Below, piece by piece: positions 24,847 through 33,913 of a stretch of 64,000 nucleotides of DNA. The notes below the pieces were generated by a model. The model was given only the letters and a program-made list of their open reading frames with translations. It searched no databases and was not told where the DNA came from. The position numbers were made by a program, and so were the translations under genes. Source of the DNA: Marinibaculum pumilum (GTDB lineage Bacteria; Pseudomonadota; Alphaproteobacteria; Ferrovibrionales; Ferrovibrionaceae); NCBI RefSeq assembly GCF_042646425.1, contig NZ_JBHRTR010000009.1, positions 1 to 64,000 on the forward strand, read 5' to 3'. How positions within the stretch are numbered: the stretch's first letter is position 1; each line of letters opens with the position of its first letter.

Positions 24847-27800
24847 ATGTCGGCAGAGACGGAGAAACCGGCTTCGGCCGCCGCGACGGCCACGATCATC
24901 CGCGACCCCGACGCAGCGGAGGCCGACGCGGCCAGGCCCGGGGGGGAGCGGGAAGCGACCGCTTCGGCCGATGGTACGACGGAGGCGGCAGGGAAGCCGG
25001 ACACTGCCGGGTCATCGGCCGGCGGGGACGGTGACACTGCCGGCGCCAGCGGGAGCGGCAGCACCCCGGCGGGCGATGACCCGGCCGAAGAGGCAGCCGG
25101 GGACGCAGGCACGAAGGATGCGGCCACCAGCGAGGGTGCCTCGGCGGACGGCGCACAGGGGGACGCCATTGCGGACAAGGCCGCTACGGAAAAGACCGGC
25201 GAGGCCGGCAGCGCTTCGAAAGGGCCCGCTCCGGGCGGCGGGCAGACAGCGGCCGCCGGCGGCGGCGGCAAGGCGCAAGGCCCGGTAGACCAGGAGCCGC
25301 TCGACTGGCGCACCGCGGGTCGCAACGGGACACCGGACCGGCAGCTGGACGCCTCCGGCGCGGTGATCCGCCCGGCCCTGCGCGGCACGCCCTATGCCGA
25401 CGGACCGTCGGAGGCGGGCAGCGAAGCTGACAGTACAGCGGGTGGCGGAACCGCTGCCGCCGGGTCGGAAGAGGCCGGTTCCGCGGCATCGTCCGGCCGC
25501 AAGGGGCGCGGCCTGTTCGGCTTCATGCGCCGTGGCGACCGCAAGGCGGCAAAGGCACAGGAGGCGTCACGGTCGCACAAGGCGCCGGGCCGGGATGACG
25601 TTCCACAGGACGGATCCCAGCAGGCGTTGTCGCAGCGCGACGAGGCATCCGCCGCCGCGGACCGCCCGGCCGCATCCGATAGCCGGGCCGCATCTGACAG
25701 TCAGGCCGTTTGGGGCGATACCGTATCGCGGGAGGCGCTGCGGCGGCTCAGCGGCGAGGCGCCACCTGCCGGCCCTGCGGCGACAGACGGCGGCACATCG
25801 TTCCCGGGCGCCCGGCAGGCCGGCACCTCGCCGGGGGGCGCGGTGGCCGCGGGAGGCGGGCCGGCCGCTGACACGGACCGTGCCCGACAGGAAGACGCCC
25901 CGTCGCTGAAGGTGGCCGGTCGGCGCCTGCCGACCATCGGCGCGGGCCGTCCCACTGCCGCGGCCCCGTCATCGACTTCCCCGTCATCGACTTCCCCGTC
26001 ATCGACTTCCCCGGCATCGTCTTCACCGGGTTCTTCCTCTCCGGCAACGCCGCTGGTGTCGCCGACCTCGGCTTCCACCGCCGGGCCGGGTACGGCGCCG
26101 GACAGGACGGCGCCGGTCGCGGAAGGGATGGATGCCCGGCCAGATGCCGGGGGGCAGGAGACGGACGGGCCGCAGGACAGCCAGGCGGACGCCCGCGACC
26201 GTGCCGCGGCGGAGCGGCCGCTCCTGGGCAGCGCGGCCCTGTCGAGCCTGGCGCGATCGGCATCCTTCACGCCGCCCGCGCGCACCGGCGCAAGTTCCCC
26301 CGGCAGTTACTCGGGCAAATCCTCTGGCACCACCACGGACAGCGCTGGGCGGACCGGGACGGCAATGGCCGAGCCCGGAACGGACGAGGCAGGCAAGAGC
26401 GAAGCCCGGCAGGACGGCGCCCGGAACGAAGCAGGCCGCAAGGACGAAAGCCGCAAGGACGAAGGCCGGGCGGGCGGAGATGCCTGGCAGAAGCCCGCGC
26501 CGTCCCTCGGCGGGGGCGATGACGGTCCGGCAGGCGCGCAGACGCGGACGGATTCCCCCTACATCAGGCCAGGCGAACAGACGGAACAGTATTGGTGGGG
26601 AACCGGCAGCGTCCGGAAGTCGGATGCGCAGGCGGACCCGGATACGGGTGGCAGGGCGACCGCCGCGGCGGAAGCGGCGGATGGCGGGCGCGTCCGGCCG
26701 GATGAAGCCGGAGAGAGAACCGGCACCGGCGCTGGACCCGCCACGATGACGGCCGCCGCGGCGACGGCGGCGGCCCGCGCATCAAGGCGCGGCGGGCAGC
26801 AGCCGGACGGCGGCACGCAGCCGGCCGGGGGCCGCGACATGGGGGCCGGCAGCCGGGCCAAGGCGGCGCCGGAAGCCACGCAGCCGAGCGCAGCGCCGGC
26901 GGCCATCTCTCAGTCCGGCGGCCGGCTCGACATGGCGGAGGCGGCGCAGCGGGCGGCGCTGGCGCAGGCGACAAGCGGCCATCGCGGCCTGCGCCGCCTG
27001 CTGGTCGCCCTCGGCATCGTGCTGAGCCTGGCCTGGCTGGCGGTTGCCTGGACCTATGTCGACACCGCGGTCGGCTGGGACAACTTCTTCTTCCTGCTGC
27101 CGGGCGAGATCGGCAGCTTCCTGGCCGGCATCGCCGCGCCGCTCGCCTTCCTGTGGATGTTCATCGCGGTGCTGATCAACGGCCGCGAATCCTCCGCCCG
27201 CGGCCGCGCCCTGCTGGACCTGATGGCACGCCTGGACGGCCCGACGCCGGAAGCGGAGCGCCGGGTCGCCGCGCTGTATCGTGCGGTCGAGGAACAGGGC
27301 GCGCGCATGGAGGGTCTGACCGACCGCATCCGTGCCGAGGCCGACGCCCTGCATGAGGGGATCGTGGCCAGCGGCGATGCGCTGCGCGCGGTCAGCGACG
27401 ATCTGGGCCGGGAGATGGACGGCACCCGGCGGCTGGTGTCGGAGCAGTCGGAGAGCCTGCGCCTGCTGGTCACCGACATCGCCGCCCACAACGCCAAACT
27501 GGCGGACCTGTCGGGTGCGCAGGGGGCGGAACTGCGCCAGGCCTCGGAAGAGGCGCGCAACGCCGCCGAGGCGGTGAGCGCGGAGCTGGACCGCAAGCTG
27601 AAGGCGCTGGACGGCGCGCTGTCGCGGTCGCAGCAGGCGTTCCGTTCCATCGGTGGCGCCATCGAGATTTCCGCTGGCGACCTGGAGGGCGCCGCCGACA
27701 AGGCGGTCGGCTTCGTCCGCCAGGCCTCCAACGCGATGGCGACGGAGGCGCGCGCGATCGGCGAGGCCTCCGATAGTTCCGTCCGCCGGGTGGAACAGGC

Positions 27801-30087
27801 GGTGGCCGCGATCAAGCGCTACAAGGACGATGCCGACGGCATGGGGGCGGCCCTGCTGACCCGCCTGCGGCAGACCGGCGACGTGGTGCGCAAGGAGAGC
27901 GAGAGCTTCAAGGCGGGCCTGGTTGCGGCCAATGCGCAGCTGGAGGAGCTGGGCGCCGGTCTGCGCGAACACAGCGAGTCCGCCGACCTGTCGGCACAGT
28001 CGCTGCTGTCGCATGCGGAGACGATCCAGCAGGCGGGCCGCGCCGCCACCGCCAGCATCGAGGGGCTGGGCCGCATGCTGGAGGAGCAGCGCGGCGCGCT
28101 GGAGCGGGTCGGCCGCGAGAGCGACCGGGTGCTGAGCGAGGCGGCGCAGAGCTTCCGCCGCGAGAGCTCCGCCCTGTCCAGTGCCGCCGACCGGCTGAAC
28201 GACCGCGCCGAGGCGTTCGGCGAGAGCATCTCCGGCCATACCCGCGCCCTGGACCAGGCCGGCGACCGGATGGACAACCGGGTCGCCCAGCTGGCCAGCG
28301 CGCTGGGCGAGCGGGTGGCCGAGCTGACCCGCCTGACCGGCGAGACCGGCCGCCTGGCCGGCAGCCTGCAGGCCACCCTGCAGGCGGCGACCTCAGGGGT
28401 CGACAATGCCACCGCCGCCGCGGTCCAGAAGGCGGCGGACGCCGCCGCCGCCCTGAAGGAGGGCAGCGACACCATCGAGGCGGTGGTAAACGGCGCCGCG
28501 CAGCACCTGGAGCATGTGCTGAACGGTACCGGCCAGCGGGTCGACGGCCTGGAATCCGCGGTCGAGCGGATCTCGATGGGCCTGCGGGAGGTGGGCGATT
28601 CCGCCCTGAAGGAGACCGGCGAGCTGCAGACCGCGGCGCAGCGGGTGGCGGAACGCCTGCAGCATGTGGGCGAGGTCGCCCGCCAGCAGGTCGCCACCAT
28701 GGGCGAGAGCGCGGAGCGTACCGCGGTGCAGACCCGGCAGACCGGCGAGTTCGCCCGCCAGCAGACGCAGGAGCTGCAGGCGATCGCCGGCGAGCTGGGC
28801 GATGCGCTGGACGGGCTGGGCGAGATCCTGCTGCGCCGCCTGCGCAGCCTGAAGGAAGCGGGCGAGGAGGCGCGCGGCGAGACCGAGGCGCTGGGCGAGA
28901 CGACCGAGCGGGTCGAGCACCAGCTGCAGGGCGCAGGCGAGAGCGCGCGGCGCGAGCTGGCGGAGATGAAGTCCTCCGCCGGCGCCGCGGCGGGGGAGAT
29001 CGTCACCCTGCGCGATGCCGCGCAGAAGCAGATGGACAGCCTGAACCAGCTGGCCGCGCGGCTGGCGGTGCAGGCCGCGGCGATCGGCGAGACCCTGCAG
29101 GGCCGCGCCGCCCTGCTGGAGCAGGCCGCCAATGTCGCGGCGAACCGGACCGGCGAGATCGGCGACAATCTGGAGCATCATGCGGAGAGCATCGCCCGCA
29201 ACGCCGACAAGGCGGCGGTGCGGATGGAGAGCCTGCGCAGCGCGATGGCCGGCGGTGCCGGCGAAGTCCAGCGCGCGACCGGCGAGGCGATCCACTCCAT
29301 GACCTCCGCCAACGAGGCGCTGCGGCGCAGCGCCTCGGAGGTCAACCAGGCCGCCGGTGCCGCACGCAATGCGGCCGACGGCACGGTGGAGACCCTGCGC
29401 AAGGCGGCCCGCGGGCTGGAGGAGGCCGGCAGCTCCGTCGCGGAGCGGGCGGAGGCGGCGGCGGCGCGCTTCTCCGACACCCAGCGCTCGCTGGCGGAGC
29501 GGTCTGACGCCGCGGTGCAGGCGCTCTATTCGGTCAACGAGGAACTGGACGGCCATATCAACCAGCTGTCCGACCTGGCCAATCGCACCCTGGAGAACGC
29601 GAAGGACACCGCCGACGCGCTGCTTGCGCGGGCGGGCGAGATCGAGGCCGCCTCTGAGCGCGCCAGCGGCCGCACCGAGGAGCTGCGCCAGGCGGCGAAG
29701 GAGCTGTCGTCGGGCGACTTCCTGCGCACCGCAGCCTTCGTCACCGAGAGCCTGAACGACATCTCCATCGACCTGGCGCGGGTGCTGGATCGCGACCTGA
29801 CGGAGGATCTGTGGCGGCGCTACTACAAGGGCGAGCGCGGCCTGTTCGCGCGCCGCCTGCTGGACAAGCGCGACGTGGCGGCGATCCGGCGCAACTACGA
29901 GAGCGACCCGGAGTTCAAGCGCTTCGTCGACAAGTACCTGAAAGGCTTCGGCGACCTGCTCGCCCAGGCCCGCTCCGCCGAGCACGAGGAACTGCTGAGC
30001 TCCGCCTTCATCTCGTCGGACATCGGCAAGGTCTACCTGCTGCTGCGCGAAAGCGTGGGCAAGGCCGGGGCGCGGGCGGAGGCGTAG
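24847..30087 (+). CDS. Giant membrane-anchored coiled-coil protein (TipN-like topology)
   Basis: 1746 residues, not a family I can name with confidence. Residues 1 to about 690 are low-complexity (Ala, Gly, Ser, Pro, Asp, Glu, with few hydrophobics) and surely disordered, with repeats such as SPSSTSPSSTSP. Two hydrophobic segments follow: LLVALGIVLSLAWLAVAW (about 716-738) and SFLAGIAAPLAFLWMFIAVL (about 757-779). About 785-1640 is a continuous Ala/Glu/Arg/Gln-rich coiled coil of apolipoprotein-like helical repeats. The last 100 residues (DLTEDLWRRYYKGERGLFARRLL; FKRFVDKYLKGFGDLLAQA; DIGKVYLLLRESVGKA) look globular and conserved. Two TM helices then a long coiled coil is the layout of the polarity factor TipN; here a huge disordered part is added on the same side. 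The start at 24847 follows GGAGGGCAGGGG. Confidence 0.8.
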   Translation: MSAETEKPASAAATATIIRDPDAAEADAARPGGEREATASADGTTEAAGKPDTAGSSAGGDGDTAGASGSGSTPAGDDPAEEAAGDAGTKDAATSEGASADGAQGDAIADKAATEKTGEAGSASKGPAPGGGQTAAAGGGGKAQGPVDQEPLDWRTAGRNGTPDRQLDASGAVIRPALRGTPYADGPSEAGSEADSTAGGGTAAAGSEEAGSAASSGRKGRGLFGFMRRGDRKAAKAQEASRSHKAPGRDDVPQDGSQQALSQRDEASAAADRPAASDSRAASDSQAVWGDTVSREALRRLSGEAPPAGPAATDGGTSFPGARQAGTSPGGAVAAGGGPAADTDRARQEDAPSLKVAGRRLPTIGAGRPTAAAPSSTSPSSTSPSSTSPASSSPGSSSPATPLVSPTSASTAGPGTAPDRTAPVAEGMDARPDAGGQETDGPQDSQADARDRAAAERPLLGSAALSSLARSASFTPPARTGASSPGSYSGKSSGTTTDSAGRTGTAMAEPGTDEAGKSEARQDGARNEAGRKDESRKDEGRAGGDAWQKPAPSLGGGDDGPAGAQTRTDSPYIRPGEQTEQYWWGTGSVRKSDAQADPDTGGRATAAAEAADGGRVRPDEAGERTGTGAGPATMTAAAATAAARASRRGGQQPDGGTQPAGGRDMGAGSRAKAAPEATQPSAAPAAISQSGGRLDMAEAAQRAALAQATSGHRGLRRLLVALGIVLSLAWLAVAWTYVDTAVGWDNFFFLLPGEIGSFLAGIAAPLAFLWMFIAVLINGRESSARGRALLDLMARLDGPTPEAERRVAALYRAVEEQGARMEGLTDRIRAEADALHEGIVASGDALRAVSDDLGREMDGTRRLVSEQSESLRLLVTDIAAHNAKLADLSGAQGAELRQASEEARNAAEAVSAELDRKLKALDGALSRSQQAFRSIGGAIEISAGDLEGAADKAVGFVRQASNAMATEARAIGEASDSSVRRVEQAVAAIKRYKDDADGMGAALLTRLRQTGDVVRKESESFKAGLVAANAQLEELGAGLREHSESADLSAQSLLSHAETIQQAGRAATASIEGLGRMLEEQRGALERVGRESDRVLSEAAQSFRRESSALSSAADRLNDRAEAFGESISGHTRALDQAGDRMDNRVAQLASALGERVAELTRLTGETGRLAGSLQATLQAATSGVDNATAAAVQKAADAAAALKEGSDTIEAVVNGAAQHLEHVLNGTGQRVDGLESAVERISMGLREVGDSALKETGELQTAAQRVAERLQHVGEVARQQVATMGESAERTAVQTRQTGEFARQQTQELQAIAGELGDALDGLGEILLRRLRSLKEAGEEARGETEALGETTERVEHQLQGAGESARRELAEMKSSAGAAAGEIVTLRDAAQKQMDSLNQLAARLAVQAAAIGETLQGRAALLEQAANVAANRTGEIGDNLEHHAESIARNADKAAVRMESLRSAMAGGAGEVQRATGEAIHSMTSANEALRRSASEVNQAAGAARNAADGTVETLRKAARGLEEAGSSVAERAEAAAARFSDTQRSLAERSDAAVQALYSVNEELDGHINQLSDLANRTLENAKDTADALLARAGEIEAASERASGRTEELRQAAKELSSGDFLRTAAFVTESLNDISIDLARVLDRDLTEDLWRRYYKGERGLFARRLLDKRDVAAIRRNYESDPEFKRFVDKYLKGFGDLLAQARSAEHEELLSSAFISSDIGKVYLLLRESVGKAGARAEA
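25966..26010 (+). repeat. 15-bp tandem repeat inside the giant gene
   Basis: CCGTCATCGACTTCC repeats three times exactly (25966, 25981, 25996), encoding Ser-Ser-Thr-Ser-Pro units in the disordered part, with decayed copies after it. The unit keeps frame, so copy number can vary without breaking the gene. Confidence 0.85.
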
Positions 30088-30496
30088 GAGGCGGTTTCTC
30101 CGGCTTCCCCGTCATCCTCGGGCCCGACCCGAGGGTCGCGACGGCACGGTGCCGCTGCAAGACGGTGCGACCTTGACGCCGGCACCGGGATCCTCGGCTC
30201 GGGGGCCTACGGCATTCACACATCTCGTCAGGGAGCCAAATCAGCCCTGCGGTCCTCCCTTTTTGCCGTCATCCTCGGCCCCCGAGCCGAGGATCGTGGC
30301 AAGGCGGCGAAGCTGCGCGGCCTCCCTGTCCCGTCAGGCCCCTCGGGTCAAGCCCGAGGGCGACGGCAGCAGGGAGGCGTGTCGAAGAGAAGAGATATGT
30401 GAATCCCGTAGGCTCGGGGGCCGAGGATGACGGCTCTGGGGTTGGCGGCGTCGACGGTGTCGGCGCCGCTTCGGCCGGACCGGCGCCGACCGCCCT
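30088..30496. repeat. Repeat-filled intergenic region (type A copies)
   Basis: No gene seen. Two inverted copies of the core word are present: CTACGGCATTCACACATC (30207-30224) and GATATGTGAATCCCGTAGG (30394-30412), with CTCGGCCCCCGAGCCGAGG in outline and CCTCGGGTCAAGCCCGAGG palindromes between them. The block lies between the converging giant gene and the hydroxyacid dehydrogenase gene. Confidence 0.75.
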
Positions 30497-31459
30497 CTAC
30501 GCCCCTGCCAGCACCCGCACTGGCGCACCGTCGAGCCAGGCGGCGATATCCTCCACCGCCTGGCCGTAGAAGATGCGGTAGGTGTTCTCCGTGACATAGC
30601 CCAGGTGCGGCGTGGCCACGAGGTTTTCGAGGCCACGCAGGCGGTGCCGGGGCGGCAGGGGCTCGCGGTCGTACACGTCCAGCGCGGCGCCGGCAATGCG
30701 CTTCTCGCGCAGGGCGGCGACCAGGGCCTGTTCCTCCACGATCGGCCCGCGGGAAGTGTTGGCCAGCACCGCCGACGGCTTCATCAGGCCCAGTTCGCGG
30801 GCGCCGATCAGGTTGCGGGTATCGTCGTTCAGGACCAGGTGGATGCTGGCCACGTCGACATCGGCGAGCAGTGCGTCCAGCTCCGGGTAGTGGCCGATGC
30901 CCGCCTCGGCTGCGCGTTCCGGGGTGAGGGAACGGCTCCAGGCGCCGACCTGCATCTCGAAGGCCTGGCCGAAGCGGGCGACCCGGGCGCCCAGCTTGCC
31001 ATAGCCGATGATGCCCAGCTTCAGGCCGCGCAGGTCGCGGCCCAAGGTCGTCTGCCAGCGGCCGCCGTCGTGGAACAGGGCATTCTCCTGCGGGATGCGG
31101 CGCATCAGGGCCAGGATCAGGCCCCAGGTCAGTTCCGCCGTGGAACTGGCATAGCCCTCCGTGCCGCACACCGTGACTCCCGCCGTCGCGGCGGCATCGA
31201 GGTCGATGGCGGCGTTGCGCATGCCGGTGGTGACCAGCAGCTTCAGCCGGTGCAGCTTCGCGAACAGGGCCTGGTCGAACGGCGTGCGCTCCCGCATCGC
31301 CACCACGATGTCGAACGGCTCCAGCACCTTGGGCAGGGCCAGGCGGTCGGTCATCGGTTCGGTGAACACGGTGACCGCGACCCGGTCGGCGATCGCCGAC
31401 CAGTCCGCCATCGTCCGGCTGACATCCTGGTAGTCGTCGAGAACGGCACAGCGCAGCAA
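30497..31459 (-). CDS. D-2-hydroxyacid dehydrogenase family protein
   Basis: A 320-residue NAD(P)-dependent dehydrogenase of the 2-hydroxyacid/phosphoglycerate dehydrogenase family. The Rossmann motif is LKLGIIGYGKLGARVARF; the substrate/active-site Arg lies in VLANTSRGPIVEEQAL, the Glu in DVYDREPLPPRH and the His in NLVATPHLGYVTENTY. LLVTTGMRNAAIDLDAA is the substrate-binding stretch. The start is best read as TTG at 31459, 4 bp after GGGGGAAG; the upstream frame to 31678 has no family similarity. It acts on a 2-keto or 2-hydroxy acid that cannot be named. It diverges from the Rrf2 regulator. Confidence 0.85.
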   Translation of the reverse strand: MLRCAVLDDYQDVSRTMADWSAIADRVAVTVFTEPMTDRLALPKVLEPFDIVVAMRERTPFDQALFAKLHRLKLLVTTGMRNAAIDLDAAATAGVTVCGTEGYASSTAELTWGLILALMRRIPQENALFHDGGRWQTTLGRDLRGLKLGIIGYGKLGARVARFGQAFEMQVGAWSRSLTPERAAEAGIGHYPELDALLADVDVASIHLVLNDDTRNLIGARELGLMKPSAVLANTSRGPIVEEQALVAALREKRIAGAALDVYDREPLPPRHRLRGLENLVATPHLGYVTENTYRIFYGQAVEDIAAWLDGAPVRVLAGA

Positions 31460-31546
31460 GGCACTTCCCCCACATCTTCCCGGTTTTCGCGGCGCGCAGG
31501 GTACAGGCGGCCACCGGGGCTTGCATCCTTCGCGACATGGTGGATT

Positions 31547-31575
31547 ATAACTACGACTTACAGAGTCGGAGTTAT
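31547..31575. promoter_or_regulatory. 29-bp palindromic operator at the Rrf2-regulator start
   Basis: ATAACT-A-CGACT (31547-31558) and AGTCG-G-AGTTAT (31564-31575) form an inverted repeat with one mismatch and a 5-base centre. It ends 3 bp before the regulator ATG and covers its ribosome-binding site. This fits autoregulation by the Rrf2-type protein encoded next. Confidence 0.75.
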
Positions 31576-31578
31576 CGA

Positions 31579-32145
31579 ATGGCGCTCTACGGAGCCAATG
31601 TCGAATACGGGCTGCACTGCCTGCTGCTGCTGGTGCGGATGCCGGGCGGGGCGGGGGCGGACGGCGCCACCCTGCCACCTTCCGCAGGGGACCTGGCCGC
31701 GTATCAGGGCGTCTCCCCCAGCTACCTGGCGAAGACCTTCACCCGGCTGGAGAAGGCGGGGCTGGTGCGTGCCACGGAAGGTGCAGGCGGCGGCTTCGAA
31801 CTGGCGCGGCCGGCCGCGGAGATCAGCGTGCTGGACGTGGTGGACGCGCTGGAGGGCGGCAGGAAGCTGTTCGACTGCCAGGACGTGCGGCACCGCTGCA
31901 TCCTCTATGCGGATGCCCCCCCGGCCTGGGCCACTTCCGGCACCTGCGGCATCCATGCGGTGATGCTGCAGGCGGAACGGCAGATGCGGCAGGTGCTCGG
32001 GGCGACCAGCCTGGCCGACCTGGCCGCCGGGCTGGCGCCGAAGGTGCCGGCCGAATTCGAGCGACAGGCGCGGGCCTGGTTCGCGGAGCGTGCCGCCCGC
32101 CGGGGCAATCGGCGGGCGGGCAGGGCAGGAAAGGATGCGGGATGA
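31579..32145 (+). CDS. Rrf2-family transcriptional regulator
   Basis: 188 residues from ATG 31579 (MALYGANVEYGLHCLLLL), preceded by GGAG. The winged helix follows the Rrf2 pattern: SAGDLAAYQGVSPSYLAKTFTRLEKAGLVRATEGAGGGFELARP (about 40-85). Cysteines in RKLFDCQDVRHRCILY and SGTCGIHAVM (three plus one, spaced as CX6-7C...C) are where Rrf2 members bind a cluster or sense redox or nitric oxide. The ATGA overlap with the next gene, a flavoprotein, suggests a redox-responsive operon. A palindrome covers its own start. Ligand and signal are inference. Confidence 0.88.
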   Translation: MALYGANVEYGLHCLLLLVRMPGGAGADGATLPPSAGDLAAYQGVSPSYLAKTFTRLEKAGLVRATEGAGGGFELARPAAEISVLDVVDALEGGRKLFDCQDVRHRCILYADAPPAWATSGTCGIHAVMLQAERQMRQVLGATSLADLAAGLAPKVPAEFERQARAWFAERAARRGNRRAGRAGKDAG

Positions 32146-33356
32146 CGGGCGGACTGGTTGTGGCGGGCGGCGGCTTCGCCGGCCTGTGGGCGGCTTTGGC
32201 GGCGGTGCGCGAGGCGAAGCTGGCCGGCGCGGAACTGCCTGTGACCCTGCTGTCGCCGGAGCCCTGGCTGGTGATGCGGCCACGGCTCTACGAACGCGAC
32301 CCGGCCAAGCTGCGGGAGGACCTGCGACCGCTGCTGCAGGCAGCCGGCATCCGCTTCGTTGCCGGTGCTGCGGAGGATGCGGTGGCGGAGGGTGCGGGCG
32401 GCCGGCTCCGCTATCGCGACGGGGCGGGGGAAGCGGCAGAACTGCCGTTCGACCGGCTGGTGGTCGCCACGGGCAGCCGCATGACCTTGCCGCCGGTGCC
32501 GGGACTGGCGGAACACGGCTTCGACGTCGACAGCCATCATGGGGCGCTGAAGCTGGACAGGCATCTGGCCGCCCTTGCCGCTGCGCCGGCAGATGCGGAA
32601 CATGGCGGCTTCGTGGTCGTCGGCGGCGGCTTCACCGGGATCGAGATGGCGCTGGAGCTGCGCGACCGGATCGCCGCCCATGCCGGCGCAGCGGCAGCGC
32701 AGGCGGCGGCAATTCATCTGGTGGAGCGCAGCGCGGAGGTCGGGCCGGAGCTGGGCGCCAATCCGCGGCCGGTGATCCTGGAGGCCCTGCAGGCGGCCGG
32801 TGTGCAGCTTCACCTGGGCCGCCAGGTGGCGGAGGTGACGGACCGGGCGGCGCTGCTGGACGACGGAACGATGCTGCCCGCCGCCACCGTGATCGCGGCG
32901 ACCGGCATGGCGGCGGCCATGCCCTGGCCGGGACTGAAGGGGCCGCGCGACGCGACCGGCCGCATCGTGGTGGCGCCGGAGCTGCGCCTGCCCGAGGCGC
33001 CGGCCGTCTTCGCCGCCGGCGATGCCGCGCGGGCGGAGCTGGACGAGGCCGGCAACACCGCCCTGATGTCCTGCCAGCATGCGCTGCGCATGGGCCGCTT
33101 CGCCGGCCGCAACGCTGCCTGCGACCTGCTGGGCCTGGAGCTGCGGCCCTATCGCCAGCCGGACTATGTCACCTGCCTGGACCTGGGCCGGTCCGGTGCG
33201 GTGCTGACCCGCGGCTGGACGCGGGAGGTGGCGATGAACGGCGCGGAGGCGAAGGCGCTGAAGCGCCGAATCAACACCGAGGTGATCTATCCGCCGCCGC
33301 CGGCGATGGACGCCGTCATGGAAATGGCCGATGTCGACTATACGTGGCGGCGCTGA
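32142..33356 (+). CDS. NAD(P)/FAD-dependent oxidoreductase (NDH-2 like)
   Basis: A 404-residue pyridine-nucleotide-disulfide-type flavoprotein. FAD-binding GGLVVAGGGFAGLWAALAA opens the protein, ATGSR closes the first FAD stretch, GGFVVVGGGFTGIEMALELRD binds NAD(P)H, and APAVFAAGDAAR is the second FAD motif. Layout and lack of redox cysteines fit type II NADH:quinone dehydrogenases and related sulfide-quinone-like enzymes. It is translationally coupled to the Rrf2 regulator (ATGA). Its 3' end overlaps the end of the converging STM3941-like gene by 19 bp. Electron acceptor unknown. Confidence 0.87.
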   Translation: MTGGLVVAGGGFAGLWAALAAVREAKLAGAELPVTLLSPEPWLVMRPRLYERDPAKLREDLRPLLQAAGIRFVAGAAEDAVAEGAGGRLRYRDGAGEAAELPFDRLVVATGSRMTLPPVPGLAEHGFDVDSHHGALKLDRHLAALAAAPADAEHGGFVVVGGGFTGIEMALELRDRIAAHAGAAAAQAAAIHLVERSAEVGPELGANPRPVILEALQAAGVQLHLGRQVAEVTDRAALLDDGTMLPAATVIAATGMAAAMPWPGLKGPRDATGRIVVAPELRLPEAPAVFAAGDAARAELDEAGNTALMSCQHALRMGRFAGRNAACDLLGLELRPYRQPDYVTCLDLGRSGAVLTRGWTREVAMNGAEAKALKRRINTEVIYPPPPAMDAVMEMADVDYTWRR

Positions 33357-33913
33357 GCTTCGATTGCCGCCGCCCGCCGCCGTTCCAGTTCGGCGACGAG
33401 GGCGTCGAAATTGCCGCGGATGCCGTTGGCGGAAATCTGCAGCGGGCTGCCAAAGGCGGCATTGGCACGGCGCAGCAGCCGCTGCACCGGGCCGGCCGGC
33501 GGCATGAAGGGGGCGGGGTCGTCGACGATGACCAGGACGAAGCGGTTGCCGCGTAGCGAGATCCGGCGCAATTCGCGGATCCCGTCCCAGGGGATCGGCG
33601 GCAGCTCCGGCCGCGACGCGTAGAGGCGCAGACCGTCGGTGTCGAAGGCCAGCGCCGGCCCCGGGTCCTGCCAGGCGCGCAGCAGGGCGAAGAAGCCATA
33701 GCCGAAGAACAGCAGCGCGGGGATGCCGATCACCGGGACCGGCAGCAGAAGGACGGCCCCCAGCACCACGAAAGCCAGGCAGCCGGCCATCCCCAGGATG
33801 AGGGTCGTGCGGCTGCGGTCGGCCCTGCACGGCCCCGCGTCGCGGCCGGCCGCCGGATCCTGTCGGAACGGCGCCGTCGCGGCGCCGGATGCGGCGTCTG
33901 GCCCGGCCGTCAC
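33338..33913 (-). CDS. STM3941-like small membrane protein
   Basis: 191 residues. After a polar N terminus come two hydrophobic segments (LILGMAGCLAFVVLGAVLLL and VIGIPALLFFGYGFFALLRA), then a PH-like cytoplasmic part: PALAFDTDGLRLYASRPELPPIPWDGIRELRRISLRGNRFVLVIVDDP in outline. The order two TM helices, DxxGL, WxxI, I--R-L, then V-V is the STM3941 family pattern as I know it. Function unknown. It converges on, and overlaps by 19 bp, the NDH-2-like gene. Confidence 0.7.
   Translation of the reverse strand: MTAGPDAASGAATAPFRQDPAAGRDAGPCRADRSRTTLILGMAGCLAFVVLGAVLLLPVPVIGIPALLFFGYGFFALLRAWQDPGPALAFDTDGLRLYASRPELPPIPWDGIRELRRISLRGNRFVLVIVDDPAPFMPPAGPVQRLLRRANAAFGSPLQISANGIRGNFDALVAELERRRAAAIEAQRRHV

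Noticed and set aside
30104..30435. Repeat cluster considered as a CRISPR array
   Set aside because: Copies are inverted and irregularly spaced, palindromic throughout, and recur at distant intergenic sites; no unique spacers or cas genes.
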